From assembly GCA_035578155.1 (NCBI GenBank), contig JAPWDM010000063.1, forward strand, positions 620,001-684,000: a DNA stretch of 64,000 nucleotides. Direction: 5' to 3'. Every line of letters starts with the position of its first letter. Within the stretch, counting starts at the first letter, position 1. The translations under genes were made by a program, and so were the position numbers. Of the stretch, positions 46,024 through 57,210 are shown in pieces. Under the pieces are notes generated by a model. It was not told the DNA's origin, did not search any database, and saw only the letters and a program-made list of their open reading frames with translations. The stretch is from Brachynemurus nebulosus. Taxonomy: Eukaryota; Arthropoda; Insecta; Neuroptera; Myrmeleontidae.

Positions 46024-46980
46024 GTAAATATAAAACTACAAAAGTGTTTTACTCAAAACTACGTTTTCAAAATCGGCGCACAGATTACAACTTAAAACTT
46101 CCTTAAGTTTCAATTCCTCTTTACCAATAAAAAGTAAGAAGAAAGGTTCTTCAAAAGCCTGTTTAATTTTCTAATATCTAACCACTCACTGAAGCTGTGC
46201 GTTGTGCGCCATAAAAGATTTTGCTTTTTTTTTTAGGCGTCGACTTTAACATCACATATACAATACATCGTCATCGGGTAAAAAGAAAATGAAATTTTTC
46301 CTAATACTTAAAGAAATCCCTGATAACGTGTGGTATTTTAGCTTCTAACCTGAGATAACTCCTTCAATAAAAATGCATTTATTTTGAGACAGATGGTATA
46401 GTTTTATATCTTATCTCATATGATAATAAACAATGTCTGTATCTTTCCTTGAAACAGAAGACAGTAGTGAGTAAGATATAAACTAAGATAGTAAAATTTA
46501 GTTTTCACAAGACGTATAAACTATATATATATATTATTTATTTATGTAAAATAATCTGTCTATAAATAGAATGGGTATTAGACTGAAATTATGTTTTCGA
46601 ATAGATGAAACCCATAATAAATACTGTTAGTAATCTTCAAACTAATTTAGAAATTGGTAATAGAAATCACTATAAGTAATTGAAACAGATTATTTGGGCT
46701 CTTTAAATATAGTACCTGACATAAAAGATACAATAGATAAAATCAGAATTTTCCCAATTGATCACTACTTATGGAAGCTAGAGAAATATTATAAAAAACA
46801 TCCCTCTGTTGGAGCATCTGCATAAGATAGTGATTTCCAAAGGCGACATTAAAATAGTTTAGCTCTCTAACAGTGAACAAATCAAAGTCGGTGATGACCC
46901 GTTCTTGAAAAGTTAGTTGTTATTTTGAAAAATGAAACAGATATAAATATTGTTATTGTAATGATAAAAACGATGAAGCA
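46022..46980. other. Non-coding stretch
   Basis: No gene or bounded element is seen. Confidence 0.4.
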
Positions 46981-46984
46981 TTTA

Positions 46985-47365
46985 TCGTAACGAATTTCAA
47001 TAAATTTCTTAATTTCTCTCAAAAACTAGTTTACTTAGAACAACGGCTTAAAAGTTTTTCTTATGTAATTTTTTACGCTCTTTTCGATGGTCTAAAAACA
47101 AATAAAAATTTTGTTGAATTTTGGTCAATTTTTTCAAGAAGTTTTCAAAAATGGCGAAAAATTACCAAAATTTTGGCTTCTAAAAATCTGACGTGTCTCC
47201 AAGCGTTTAAGACTTTTGACCTTTTCATTAAATTTAAGATAAAAATCAGATGCTTCGTTCGAGAGTTATTGCGTAGACACAGTTATTTTCGATTTCTCGA
47301 GGCCTCAATGCAAATTTCTGTCATAGTCTCGGTCGGCATCTTCTATGTCTTATCATGAGAACTGC
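46985..47365 (-). repeat. Dispersed repeat family C, third copy
   Basis: The order of landmarks (cttttcgatggtctaaaaac, ttttttcaagaagttttcaa, gagagttattgcgtagacac, ctcgaggcctcaatgcaaat, then a tcatgag end) parallels 29476-29935, with considerable divergence. A partial tandem-like repeat of its first half follows at about 47440-47620. Confidence 0.45.
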
Positions 47366-47709
47366 TGTAATAGTTGAATTTCTATTTTTATTTCACCATT
47401 ATAATTAATGGTGAAATGGAAGCATTTATTGTAAAGTAATTCAAGAAATTTCTTAAAAAAACGTATTCACTTAGAATAATGATTCAAAAGGTTACTTTAT
47501 GTAATTTTTTACACTCTTTTCCAGGGAGTAAAAAAAAATTTAAATTTTTAAATTCTGGCCAGTTTTTTCAAGGGACCACTAAAAATGGCGTAAAATGATT
47601 AAATTTTTTGGGACTTTTTTCTCCACTTTCCTCACTGCTTAGGTATTTAAAAACAAAAAATTTAGAGTATATCTTTCTGATAATTTCGGTTTTTAGTTTG
47701 TCTTGATAT

Positions 47710-48539
47710 CACGGAGAGAAAATCATATAATTTTTGTAGATAAAATTTCAGAAAAATTACCATGCTCTCTTATAAAGCGTGCGCGATCGACGACCAAAGT
47801 AAAAAATATTTTACGATCATGTAAATATTATTAAATTGAAACGTAAAAAGTATTAGGTAAAATTTAATGTGCTAACACAATTTCTATCACCCTTTATGCA
47901 TATATGTTATAGTTTAATTCTTGTTGTCGTACTCTTTCATTTGCGCATCTGACCCGCAACCTTATGTTGCTTGGGCTGTACGCACTGAGGAACAATCGAT
48001 CTTTTCCGACCTTTGATTCTTTATGATTAATACAAAATGATTGGCAACAATATATTCTAATACTGAATATAGTGAAGTATCAAAATGATGAATTAAACGG
48101 TGACCGTCCTGTAAGACATTCTTATGAATATTGTTTGCACACGACACGACGCCAGCAGTGACCAGCCTGGCTATGTGACCTTCATGTATGATTGTGTTGA
48201 TACCTTCTGCAGCCTGCCTCGCTATGTGACAGCGTTGACAGCTTCTCTTTTTTTCTTTCTACTATTAGCAGATAGCATTTGAAATATTATAAGACAGGAT
48301 GGTAATTTTTGTAAGAAAGACAATTAGAAAATATTTTTTTGTCGGCAATGGAATTTTTTATTGCTCTGTTTTATAAATTTTACTGAGCTAATATTACGGA
48401 AAGAACATTCTATCCGTTAAATTTTCTATGATTAATTATAATTTTTATATTTTTACCGTACAAAATTGAATATGTTCGCCTTTTACACGTCGATTGTAGT
48501 GCTGAGCACAGTAATTTTTCTATGAATTTTCTCTCCGTG
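47710..48539. mobile_element. Longer relative of the 2409-2623 foldback MITE
   Basis: The ends cacggagagaaaat and (reverse complement) cacggagagaaaattcatag match the family at 2409-2623, and the right 110 bp repeat its right arm (ttaccgtacaaaa, gttcgcc, acgtcgattgtagt). The interior is about 600 bp of other sequence, so either this is a longer family member or another sequence has inserted between the arms. TA follows the right end. Confidence 0.6.
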
Positions 48540-49101
48540 TAGAAAATTAATAGAGTTAGCTGGTTTTCATCCGGGACAAACTTAAAACGATCACCCAAAA
48601 AATTATAAACCTGACTCCCTCACCTAATATTGGGGAGTAGGTGGAAAAAAAATTCAAAAAATCAAAATTGTTGAGCAACTTCTCTAGGTGGATGATTTCG
48701 AATGGATTATCTCGTGCGTGAAACTGTCTCGCATAAATTTGTTTGCTTACGAAACATTATCTCATAGGTACAACACTAATTTCGGTGTGTCACGGCCTAC
48801 CTTACATCCTACGTTGCACTATGTACATAATTTAAACTTAACTTGAATAATCTGATCTGCCGAAATTCCTTGTCAATGATATACTCTGTGTCGATTTATT
48901 TTTGCACATCGTACGTACGGTATGTAGGCATTTGTATAACATGCACACGTGTGGATGGTAGTCAAATTACAGGCTTTCAATGTTCGCGAAGTGAAAGGTT
49001 ATAGGTCAAAGCTCATTTATGAAACGTATATACATACATATAGGTACATAATATTCCGCTATAACATGTGTAGGGGAAAGTGTCGTATTTTGAAACATTA
49101 A

Positions 49102-49448
49102 TACTATACAATCCGCGCTTTTACGCAGTACTTCCTCAGGGATCGGCGAAATAATTCAACATGTGTAAACATACACATTTTTAATAAAAATAATAACATG
49201 AAATACAATAACAAAAAACTGATAAAAAAACAGTAAACAATTAAATATTTATACATTTATACATTTCAGTCAAACAATTGCAAAATGAACACTAACACTA
49301 TACGATCCGCTATATGAATCATTAAATAATCCAAGATGTGTAAACATACACATTTTTAATAAAACTAATAATACGAAATACAATAACAATGAACTGATAA
49401 AAAAAAGTACATTTACACATTTCAGTCAAACAATTACAAAAAAAATAA
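49102..49448. repeat. Tandem duplication, period about 175 bp
   Basis: Two copies share atgtgtaaacatacacattt(ttaataaaa), gaaatacaataacaa and acatttcagtcaaacaattg blocks. The copies differ by scattered substitutions and small indels. No coding potential. Confidence 0.75.
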
Positions 49449-51219
49449 ATGATAATTTACAGAAATCATCACACACAGAGTATGTTGGTTATTGGGCAAT
49501 ACCTGATTGCGATAACATCGCACACATGTGTGATCACTGATCGCGATTGGCCTCTACAGTTGTTTTGGTTATTACATACATATATACTGTATGAAGTGCA
49601 ATGAAATATTATTACATATGTACAATGTAATACATAATTCATTGCCTTGATTGATCAATATGTATAAATTTTTTTTTTTCAATAGTTGCAGCTGAGATGT
49701 GATAAGAGAGTAATTAATTAAAAGTAATGGCAACCAAAACGTGCGGCTATTTTTTCACAGGCAACCATGTATTATCGTGTTCAGAAAAAATAAAACTATA
49801 ATTTAGTATCTAATTTTCTCAAAAAACACGTGACCGCAAATTATTAACAACAATATACCTGTTAACACTTGGCAACCTAGAGGTTGCGGCCGATTAAGAG
49901 CTGGCAACTCGGGAACAATGTATTACATAACCATTAAGGATTCATTTAAATTTTCATTAAAAAAACAGATACCTACAGAAATCAGCTGCGGGATCTTAGA
50001 CTATAATATGGTGTTACAAGCAATTATTGTTAGTAGTATTTAATCTCTAGCGCTCTACCTTAATGAAAAAAATTAAAGAAATTATTCTTTGAAGAAAAGA
50101 ATCGTTTTGAGAGTGTGTATTTGCAGTGTATATTGAATTTAGATTAGAACCTTGTATTTTGCTATTTTTGCCGTATTTACGGAAGCTTTTTTTTGGTTCA
50201 GTCATCTTTCCCTTACAATTTTACTCCGGTGATATGTTTTATGTTTTGCTACAAGCTCCACTACACAACATAAGCTCAACACCAGCAATGCTGATGAAAA
50301 TAAGTGAGACTGGGGGTAGCAACTTTATACACACACAGAAACACACACACATACACATGCACACAAACAAGTGGAGATGTATGTGTTTATGTGATGTATG
50401 TACAGGTTATACTGTATATACGGTAAGTTTGGACTAAAATAGATATATATATTTCTTTTGCTAAATATTTATTTTTCAAACTTAAAATTTGATTTATTGA
50501 CTTTATTGTCAAGAATATTCCTTTTTTCTGTATTTGAAATTTTTTGAAATTTTTTTTTTCTTGTAAAACAAAGCCACTCTTCTTGTATGTGGATTTATTT
50601 TTTATTTTGACAATTTAACTCATGCGTGTTAAGTCCCATAAGAATATTGTAGTTTTTTTTTCCCTTTTTTACCGTGATAAAAAAAAAAACGCCGTGAGCA
50701 GCGGGACCCCATCACGGAAGTCGAATTTTTCCCTTCATCATCGGCATTGAATGTCTACAAGCGAAATGTAATTGAAAGTCTACAAGCGATTTGACATTTT
50801 GGTGGTTTCAAAACTGATGATGAGTGTCCGATTGATCGGGGCTTTAAAAAAAGCTTTTAAGTTTTTAAGGGCTGAATCTCAGTAAATTTTAATTTTGTGC
50901 CGATAGCAGTTAGCAGGAAAAAAGCCAACACAATTCGTACGGGGGCATTCCTACCCATGCTTATCCGCCAATTGACTTTGTGTTTTATTTTTAAATATTA
51001 AAAAAGGAACTTAAATAGTAAACTGGAAGGCCTTTATGAAGAAATTTTTTCTTTCCAAAAAAGTCAAAAAGTTCTATTTTATAAATAATACAAATTCAAA
51101 ATTCCTTTCAATGTTTCAATTCAAAGTTAAAACACAGCTAATTTTAATAAAAAAAAATAATGCATTTAAAACACATTTAATAATACCATTGAATTCCGAT
51201 GTAAAATGGGAGAAGTGGG
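49449..51219. other. Non-coding stretch
   Basis: No supported gene. The open frame at 50126-50437 ends in a CA-rich microsatellite-like run (acacacagaaacacacacac) and has no family resemblance. Confidence 0.45.
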
Positions 51220-51820
51220 GGGAAAAGTAATGTGAAATCCCTAAAAGGCACTAGCTGGATACTAACTCAATACACGTACAAAATTTCAGCCCTATAGGTT
51301 TCCTTAGACAGTCTCTAGACGTGTTAGAAAAAAAGCAAAAGAATCTAGGAAATATTGGCGTAAAAATCGTGGGGGTAAGGGTTAAAAATTAAAACCTCCA
51401 AAAAGCAGTGGCTGGCTATTAGCTTAACCTGTACACAAAATTTCAGCCCTCTAGGTTTATTTGGGGAGATTTTGACCCGAACGAAACTGTTAAAAAACAA
51501 GAAAAATCATGTTCTTTTAGGTATAAAAATGGTAGGGATAAGGGTTAAAAGTTGAGACCCCCAAAAGGCACCCTCTTGATACTAACTCAATCCGAATACA
51601 AAATTTCAGGCCTCTAGGTTTATTTGGGTGACCTGTGTGAATGGTACAAACTTCGAAAACGTCAAAAAAGAGTGAAATTACAGCTTAAAAATGGTGAGGG
51701 CGGGGGCAAAATATTAAAACCTCCAAAAAGCAGACCGTAAGTACGAACTCTATCAACACACCAAATTTCAACCCTCTAAGTTAATTCTGGAGGACTGTGG
51801 GCGCGTTAGATCCAGCTAAA
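51220..51820. repeat. Degenerate tandem array, four units of about 160 bp
   Basis: The anchor aaatttcagccctctaggtt (with variants) occurs at 51281, 51438, 51601 and 51773, giving spacings of 157, 163 and 172. Each unit also contains a ccaaaaagca or ccaaaaggca block preceding tactaactc. It resembles a decayed satellite or minisatellite; no coding frame. Confidence 0.75.
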
Positions 51821-51971
51821 ATCCTTTTCCCCCCTCTACTCCATCGAAATCATCCTAGGAAGCTGAATTTTGGATATGTTGTAGGTAATTGACCGAAACA
51901 TTATTTCCAACCGATTTGGAAAAGTTCCATTGTTCTGTTGCCCCCCACCACTCCCTTAAAGATTGTAACTG

Positions 51972-52283
51972 CACAGCCACACACACAAAAAAAAAAAAAT
52001 TTCTGACCTGGAGGTCTCACTATATGTACTCTATGTTTTTGGGGTCGCTGAATCCGAATTTGGGGTCAGTTTCATTCCAGTACATCTGGATTCGGCCATA
52101 ACCTCAAGAACATCCTCAAAATTGCTATACTTGTTAATTTTGAGGGTGTTTTTTGAGGTTATGGCCGAAACCAGATGTACTGGAATGAAACTGACCCCAA
52201 ATTCGGATTCAGCGACCCCAAAAACATATAGTACATATTGTGAGACCTCCAGGTCAGAAAATTTTTTTTTTTGTGTGGCTGTG
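51972..52283. repeat. Long inverted repeat, arms of about 145 bp
   Basis: Starting from cacagccacac at the left, the arm (gacctggaggtctcac, tttttggggtcgctgaatcc, ccagtacatctgg) is repeated inverted almost without change to gtgtggctgtg at the right, with a spacer of only a few tens of bases. It would form a very stable hairpin. It directly borders the hammerhead-like motif and the Penelope-like remnant. Foldback MITE is likely, but no target duplication is evident. Confidence 0.75.
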
Positions 52284-52289
52284 TAATTT

Positions 52290-52327
52290 ACTTAACGCGT
52301 TTTCAGTCTTGCGACCATCATCAGAGT
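52290..52327 (-). ncRNA. Hammerhead-ribozyme-like motif beside a Penelope-like element
   Basis: On the minus strand: stem I ACT (52327-52325), core CTGATGA (52324-52318), extra T, stem II GGTC/GACT capped by the GNRA loop GCAA, GAAA (52304-52301), an 8-nt palindrome AACGCGTT (52301-52294) as stem III, A at the cleavage position 52293, then AGT closing stem I. It lies about 260 bases downstream of the endonuclease remnant on the same strand, where hammerheads are known to occur in Penelope-like elements. The extra U is shared with the copies at 19925 and 20221. Activity is unproven. Confidence 0.6.
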
Positions 52328-52585
52328 GAGTAGAGAAATGAATAAATTATGAGATTTATAGTTAACGAAATGTGTAGGTGGGTTGTAGTGTTGTTGAAAG
52401 TAAACAGGAAAAACCCGTAAACTTCTCTTTAGGAACTGTACGTAATTAAATAAAGTTGAAAGAACCAGTTTTAGGTACAGAAAAGGTAGAATTATTTACT
52501 CATCGATGTAATTGATGGAACTGGTTTGTTTATGGATAAAAAGAGGGGTGTCCAAAATTATTTAAGAGTTGATAAAATTTTAAGT

Positions 52586-52987
52586 TCATTCAAAATTTAG
52601 TTTTAATAACGGGGAGTTATTTATGTCAATTTGATCGTTTAAGAGTTTTATTTGTGGGTCACTGTTCAATCTATTGGTTTCCAGAGCGTCTAAGAGATTC
52701 AGTTTAATACCTTTTTGACAAACATGTAGAATTTTTGGTTCTTGGCCTATTTTTGGAAAATGACCTGTTTCTAGGATATGTAAATCAAAATTTGAATTAT
52801 GTATTTACGGATCAATGTGTTCTTTAAATCTCGTGTCGAAACTTCGTCCCGTCTGTCCCACATACTTAGCGTTACAATGAAAACAGTCTAAGCGGTAGAC
52901 TCCACTCCTTTTTAGTGGGTCAGTTTTCTCCTTTGCATTGTAAAGAGAACGGCCAAGGTTTCCAACGGAATGAAAGGCAGGTGACAT
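52586..52987 (-). pseudogene. Penelope-like element GIY-YIG endonuclease remnant
   Basis: From the ATG at 52987 the minus strand reads AFHSVGNLGRSLYNAKEKTD, then SGVYRLDCFHCNAKYVGQTG, then RSFDTRFKEHID. This matches the linker and GIY-YIG endonuclease of Penelope-like retroelements (here GVY...YVG), with the CX2C finger and the catalytic Arg in TGRSFDTRF. A TAA at 52805-52807 interrupts it; beyond that the same frame continues with recognisable sequence (SNFDLHILETGHFPKIG, then ILHVCQKGIKLNLLDALE) to TGA at 52586-52588. The reverse transcriptase is missing: a stop lies seven codons above the ATG. It is a broken 3' remnant. Confidence 0.75.
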
Positions 52988-53070
52988 ATTACCTATTTTA
53001 TGTCAGATGAAACCCAAGAATGGAAGAGATACGTAGCGTTTTGGAACAGGATCAACAGCAAAGGAGGGAT

Positions 53071-53196
53071 ATATTTGTAAGTAATAAACAAATATTTTAC
53101 TTCGCAAAGATACCACTTTTATTTTGAAACTGTGACAATATTGTTTCGAACCGTCAGTTCATTTAAGTAAAATATTTGTTTATTATTTACAAATAT
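53071..53196. repeat. Inverted repeat, 32-bp arms
   Basis: atatttgtaagtaataaaca (53071 on) is matched inverted at 53165-53196 with one mismatch over 32 bases. The 62-bp spacer holds, on the minus strand, ctgacgg-ttc-gaaac followed by the 10-nt palindrome acaatattgt, reminiscent of a collapsed hammerhead. Confidence 0.65.
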
Positions 53197-53476
53197 GGAA
53201 TACCATAAAGTAACGCTCAAATCTATTAATATTATAAAGAGGAATATATTTGTTCAATGGTGACTTTGTACTGTTTTTTACGAATGAGTTCGTCTATATT
53301 AAGTGGGTTGAAAAACCGTTGTTAATGGCAATTTGTTAGATTACGTGTTCAGAGAGCGCGTGTCCGAAGAACGCAAGTAAATACGGTGTTTTTTAGCGAA
53401 TAAGAGTCATAAAACGATACACAATAAAATAAACTGACCAGGTACTATATGGTACTGTATGGAATCCGGCACTATA

Positions 53477-53911
53477 CACTGCCGTCCCAAAAATGATATT
53501 GCCATTCTGTGATTTTCAATTTGTTAACAAAATTTAAATTTTTAATGAAAATTCTAGTTTGTTATTTTACTAACTGAATAACTAATGATTTGCTTATATT
53601 TAATAGCTTTATACTGACTTTGTAAATCTTAGCTGTATTTTAACGTCTAATTAACCAGTTTTGGTTTGTAATTTTATCCAAATCATACTACGTAAGCGGT
53701 AATAAAATATTCTACTCAGAATGAGATAAACCTGCGATAATCACTGATCGAGCAAAATAGATTTACATGATCAGTATAAAGCTATTAGATATAAGTAAAT
53801 TATTAGTTATTCAGTTAGTAAAATAATAAACTAGAGTTTTCATTCAAAATTTAAATTTTGTTAAAAAATTGAAAATCACAGAGTGGCAATATCATTTTTG
53901 GGACGGCACTG
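53477..53911. mobile_element. Foldback Tc1/mariner-type MITE (435 bp)
   Basis: Arms of about 145 bp start cactgccgtcccaaaaatga and end (reverse complement) cagtgccgtcccaaaaatga, continuing through atattgcca, caatttgttaacaaaattta and ctagtttgttattttactaa. TA flanks are at 53475-53476 and 53912-53913. No coding capacity. Confidence 0.8.
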
Positions 53912-53939
53912 TATTATCAATGTATATTTGAGTTGCCGA

Positions 53940-54560
53940 AAAGCAAAGTCAGTTATATCCAAAAAAAAATAAAAAACTGAGATTTTAGTTGCTATGGATA
54001 CTTCAGTTCATCTGCTATATGTTCACGTTGAGAAACAGTTCTAAAAAAAAATTTATCCCACTAAAAATAGGTGAAGAAAAATGACGAAGGATGCAAAACC
54101 AGTTATATTCCAAATGGCCACAGTTCCAAAATCAGTTCTATCCTTTAACAGTTTCAAAATAAGTTACATCCCACAGCCAATAATGGCTGCCCTCTAAATG
54201 CGGCAGCAAAACCACTTTAATCCTTTAACAGTTTCAAAATAAGTTACATCCCACAGACAATAATGGCTGCCCTCTAAATGCGGCAGCAAAACCAGTTTAA
54301 TCCCTCCCTAACCTAGTACATGTATTTTAGTTTCAGTAGTAGAGTGACTATTTTTGCAGTATCCTACAAAGACTTAAATTATTGTCAGTTTTACTACATA
54401 AAATTGTTCTAAAAACTAAAAATATGTTCATTCTTTTACCTTCTACCAGGTTTTTGACTACTTTTGCATGTTAGAAAGTTCAAAAATGGCTGACACTTCA
54501 TTTCCAAAATCAATTATATCCAACTGACGGTTCCAAAACAAGTTACGTGGGTTTTATTTA
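53940..54560. repeat. Reiterated aaaa-cagttayatcc motif with an 80-bp tandem duplication
   Basis: Variants of aaaaccagttatatcc recur about ten times here. Within it, an 80-bp unit (tcctttaacagtttcaaaat through gcggcagcaaaacca) is duplicated in tandem at about 54141-54300 with only two or three differences. No coding potential. Confidence 0.65.
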
Positions 54561-55238
54561 TTTAAATATAATTGTTTGCGCTTTTCCTACATTATACAGA
54601 TTATCACCAGGAATCAACACGAATTTAATACGTTTTTTGATATCAAAATCATGCAATGGTTTATTATTGTAATATAACTAACAGTTTTTGTTGAATAACT
54701 CGAAATCGTTTGAGATGTACATAGCTGGTTTTGGAATTTGACGACTCATTTGTACATTTAGTCAGTTTATTTTTATTGCACCATAATTATGTTACAATGA
54801 TAACATAATTATGAACACAGCTCTCTGAACACGCGCCCTCTGAGCACGCGCTATACGGACACAACACCATATGTCTGACAATGCACAACACCATATGTCT
54901 GACAATGATGGTTTACGATAGATAAATTCCACATTTTGGCTATATTGATTTCGCACGCTCATCTATAACCGTGACTCGTTCAATAAAGCCCTACTTTCAC
55001 AGACTACAGTTTTTTTTTTTGTAAATATATAAAATAAGTACTTGTGTTGGATCACCTTAATTAAATCTATACAATTCTATTTCCGAACATCCCGTTCCAA
55101 CATTGTGTTTGGCTTATTTAACTAGCCGACACGTTTCCATTGTGTATGCGTGGACAGTGTTGTCGATAGGTACTGTGTGTCAGTCACCACATTGCCAATT
55201 CATGTTTCGACACAATAGTGACACATATATACATATAT
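54561..55238. other. Non-coding stretch with possible TE end
   Basis: A tctgaacacgcgccctctga segment near 54824 resembles, inverted, the ttcagagagcgcgtgtccg at 53348, so 53345-54860 may be one larger element carrying the MITE and tandem repeats above. A 25-bp unit (aacaccatatgtctgacaat) is duplicated in tandem around 54865-54910. Confidence 0.35.
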
Positions 55239-55241
55239 ATA

Positions 55242-55977
55242 CAGAGTGGGCCATTTTAATCTATGCATCTAAATATCTCGCCAGAGGTGCCACCTATCAA
55301 AATAAGACCTTTACAAAAGTTGTTAGGTACGAAGGGGGACATTAAATGGTGACCATAAATTTGACCTTGACCTTCATTCTCAAGGTCATTTTGAGGTCAA
55401 GTCGTATTTTTTAAATGGAGAGGCCTTTTTTATTTCGGATTTGAAAGAGCGTGAAATTTCACGTCGAAAATGCTATAAACGAATTTTTCTATTATTGGCT
55501 TTAAGAGGTGTAAAGGCCACCAAAGAACAATAAAAATTTAGATTTTAAAGGAAAAACCTAATTTTAAAGTGTCGGCATCTTTTGGAGACGTAAAATAGGA
55601 GCTTCTGTTCGTTTTTAACGACCTTTGAAAGTCATTCTAAGGTTAAAATCCAGAAAAAATTTACATTTAAAAGTTATGCAAAAATTAATTTTTCATAACT
55701 AAAACATAAAAAATTAAAGGTCAATAAAAAAATTCGTTTATAGCATTTTCGACGTGAAATTTCACCCTCTTTCAGAATCCGAAATAAAAAATAGGTCATT
55801 CCATTTGAAATATACGACTTGACCTCAAAATGACCTTGAGAATGAAGGTCAAGGTCAAATTTAAGATCACCATTTAATGTCCCCCTTCGTATCTAACAAC
55901 TTTTGTAAAGATCATTTTTTGATAGGTGGCACCTTTGAAGAGATATTTACGAACATAGATTAAAATGACCCATCCTG
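55242..55977. mobile_element. Large foldback MITE (736 bp), arms of about 255 bp
   Basis: Starting cagagtgggccattttaatc and ending inverted at ccatcctg (55977), the arms share gaccttgaccttcattctca, aggtcattttgaggtcaagt and cattttcgacgtgaaatttc blocks. TA flanks are at 55240-55241 and 55978-55979. Insect MITEs with cag-ggtgg-ccatttt ends of this kind are usually Tc1/mariner related. The centre carries short open frames only. Confidence 0.8.
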
Positions 55978-56043
55978 TATATACATATCCATATGTGTGA
56001 CATATATGTATGTATTAGTATGTGATTATGGACGTCTATGCAC

Positions 56044-56045
<2 letters not shown>

Positions 56046-56134
<89 letters not shown>
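56046..56134. repeat. (TA)n microsatellite
   Basis: Pure TA repeat of about 89 bp, the longest in the window. Confidence 0.95.
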
Positions 56135-56137
<3 letters not shown>

Positions 56138-56716
56138 TACACAATAATGGGATAATAATAATTTAAACACGTACTCGGGAACGGGACACGAATATGTAGA
56201 GGGAGCGGATGGGACGTCATGGAAGCGGGGGTTGAGCGCCACTCTCAAACCACTAGCTCAATGTTCCATTAATACATTTCAATCAATGTCCAACAATTCT
56301 TTATTAATACCAATGTATGTAGTAACATAATGTTACGTTTGGTTTAGTTACATTAATATTGTCAGTAATCTCCGTATTAAATAGCTACAAAGAAACATAA
56401 ATTAAAATAGGTTTCATTTCACATTTATGAAATATGACTATTGGTTGTACTGGAAAAACTGTATAGATGCCGTAACTTAAAAAAAATTTAATTAACATGA
56501 AATAGTTGCTCTAACAACTTTTTGTAGTTCACGGTAATACATAAATGAAGCCACACAAACCAAAAAAAGTAATTAGTTGTGACAACTAAATATGGTGTGA
56601 ATAAAAAAATTTAGTAATTTACATCATTGATAGTTACGGCAACTACTCCATTATTTTTTTTTAATACCAATGTATAGTAATATAATGTTATGCTTGGTTT
56701 AGTTACATTAATATCG

Positions 56717-57210
56717 TCAACTAGCTGACCCGGCCACGCGTTGCTGAATTAATTTTTTCTTATCATTTCAAACGATACACTGCACAATTATAACACAATA
56801 CACAGCATAATTATAAAAATCATTCACATTGTGAACCTAAACAAATATGACGTGGAATAGAATGTATAATCTAAAACTTGAAATACAGCGCCATCTACCG
56901 GGTGTCTACACAACCTAGATGTCAAACGATGTTAGATTAAATTATAGGTAAAATTTGTAGGTCAATTCAATAATATATTCCAAAATTCTGTGCAAAATCA
57001 ATTATTTATAGCACTTGACCCTGCTCGCCCAATGACTCGCCCAAAATAACTATCTTCATAATTTATTAGCATGGCTAATTCCCGCACCGTAAGAACTTAG
57101 TATGGGTACCTATACCAGAAATTTTAGAATTGTTTTTATTTTAGGCCCTTCAAGTCACGAAGACCATGGGAAACCATTTTAACGTCACTTTCATCTTTCA
57201 CAGAGATCTC
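56717..57210 (+). repeat. Dispersed repeat family B, copy 2
   Basis: It begins aactagctgacccggccacg and shares from about 56940 to 57210 long blocks with 10189-10500. It contains about 170 bases near the start that the first copy lacks. Downstream, at about 57970-58045, is an aatttgatcaaaatcggttc-agtagttt segment, a word common near the 3' ends of insect non-LTR-type repeats, so one long old retroelement may be involved. Confidence 0.6.

Noticed and set aside
50126..50437. 103-codon open frame
   Set aside because: Runs through CA-rich simple sequence and a tatatacgg region; no domain or splice support.
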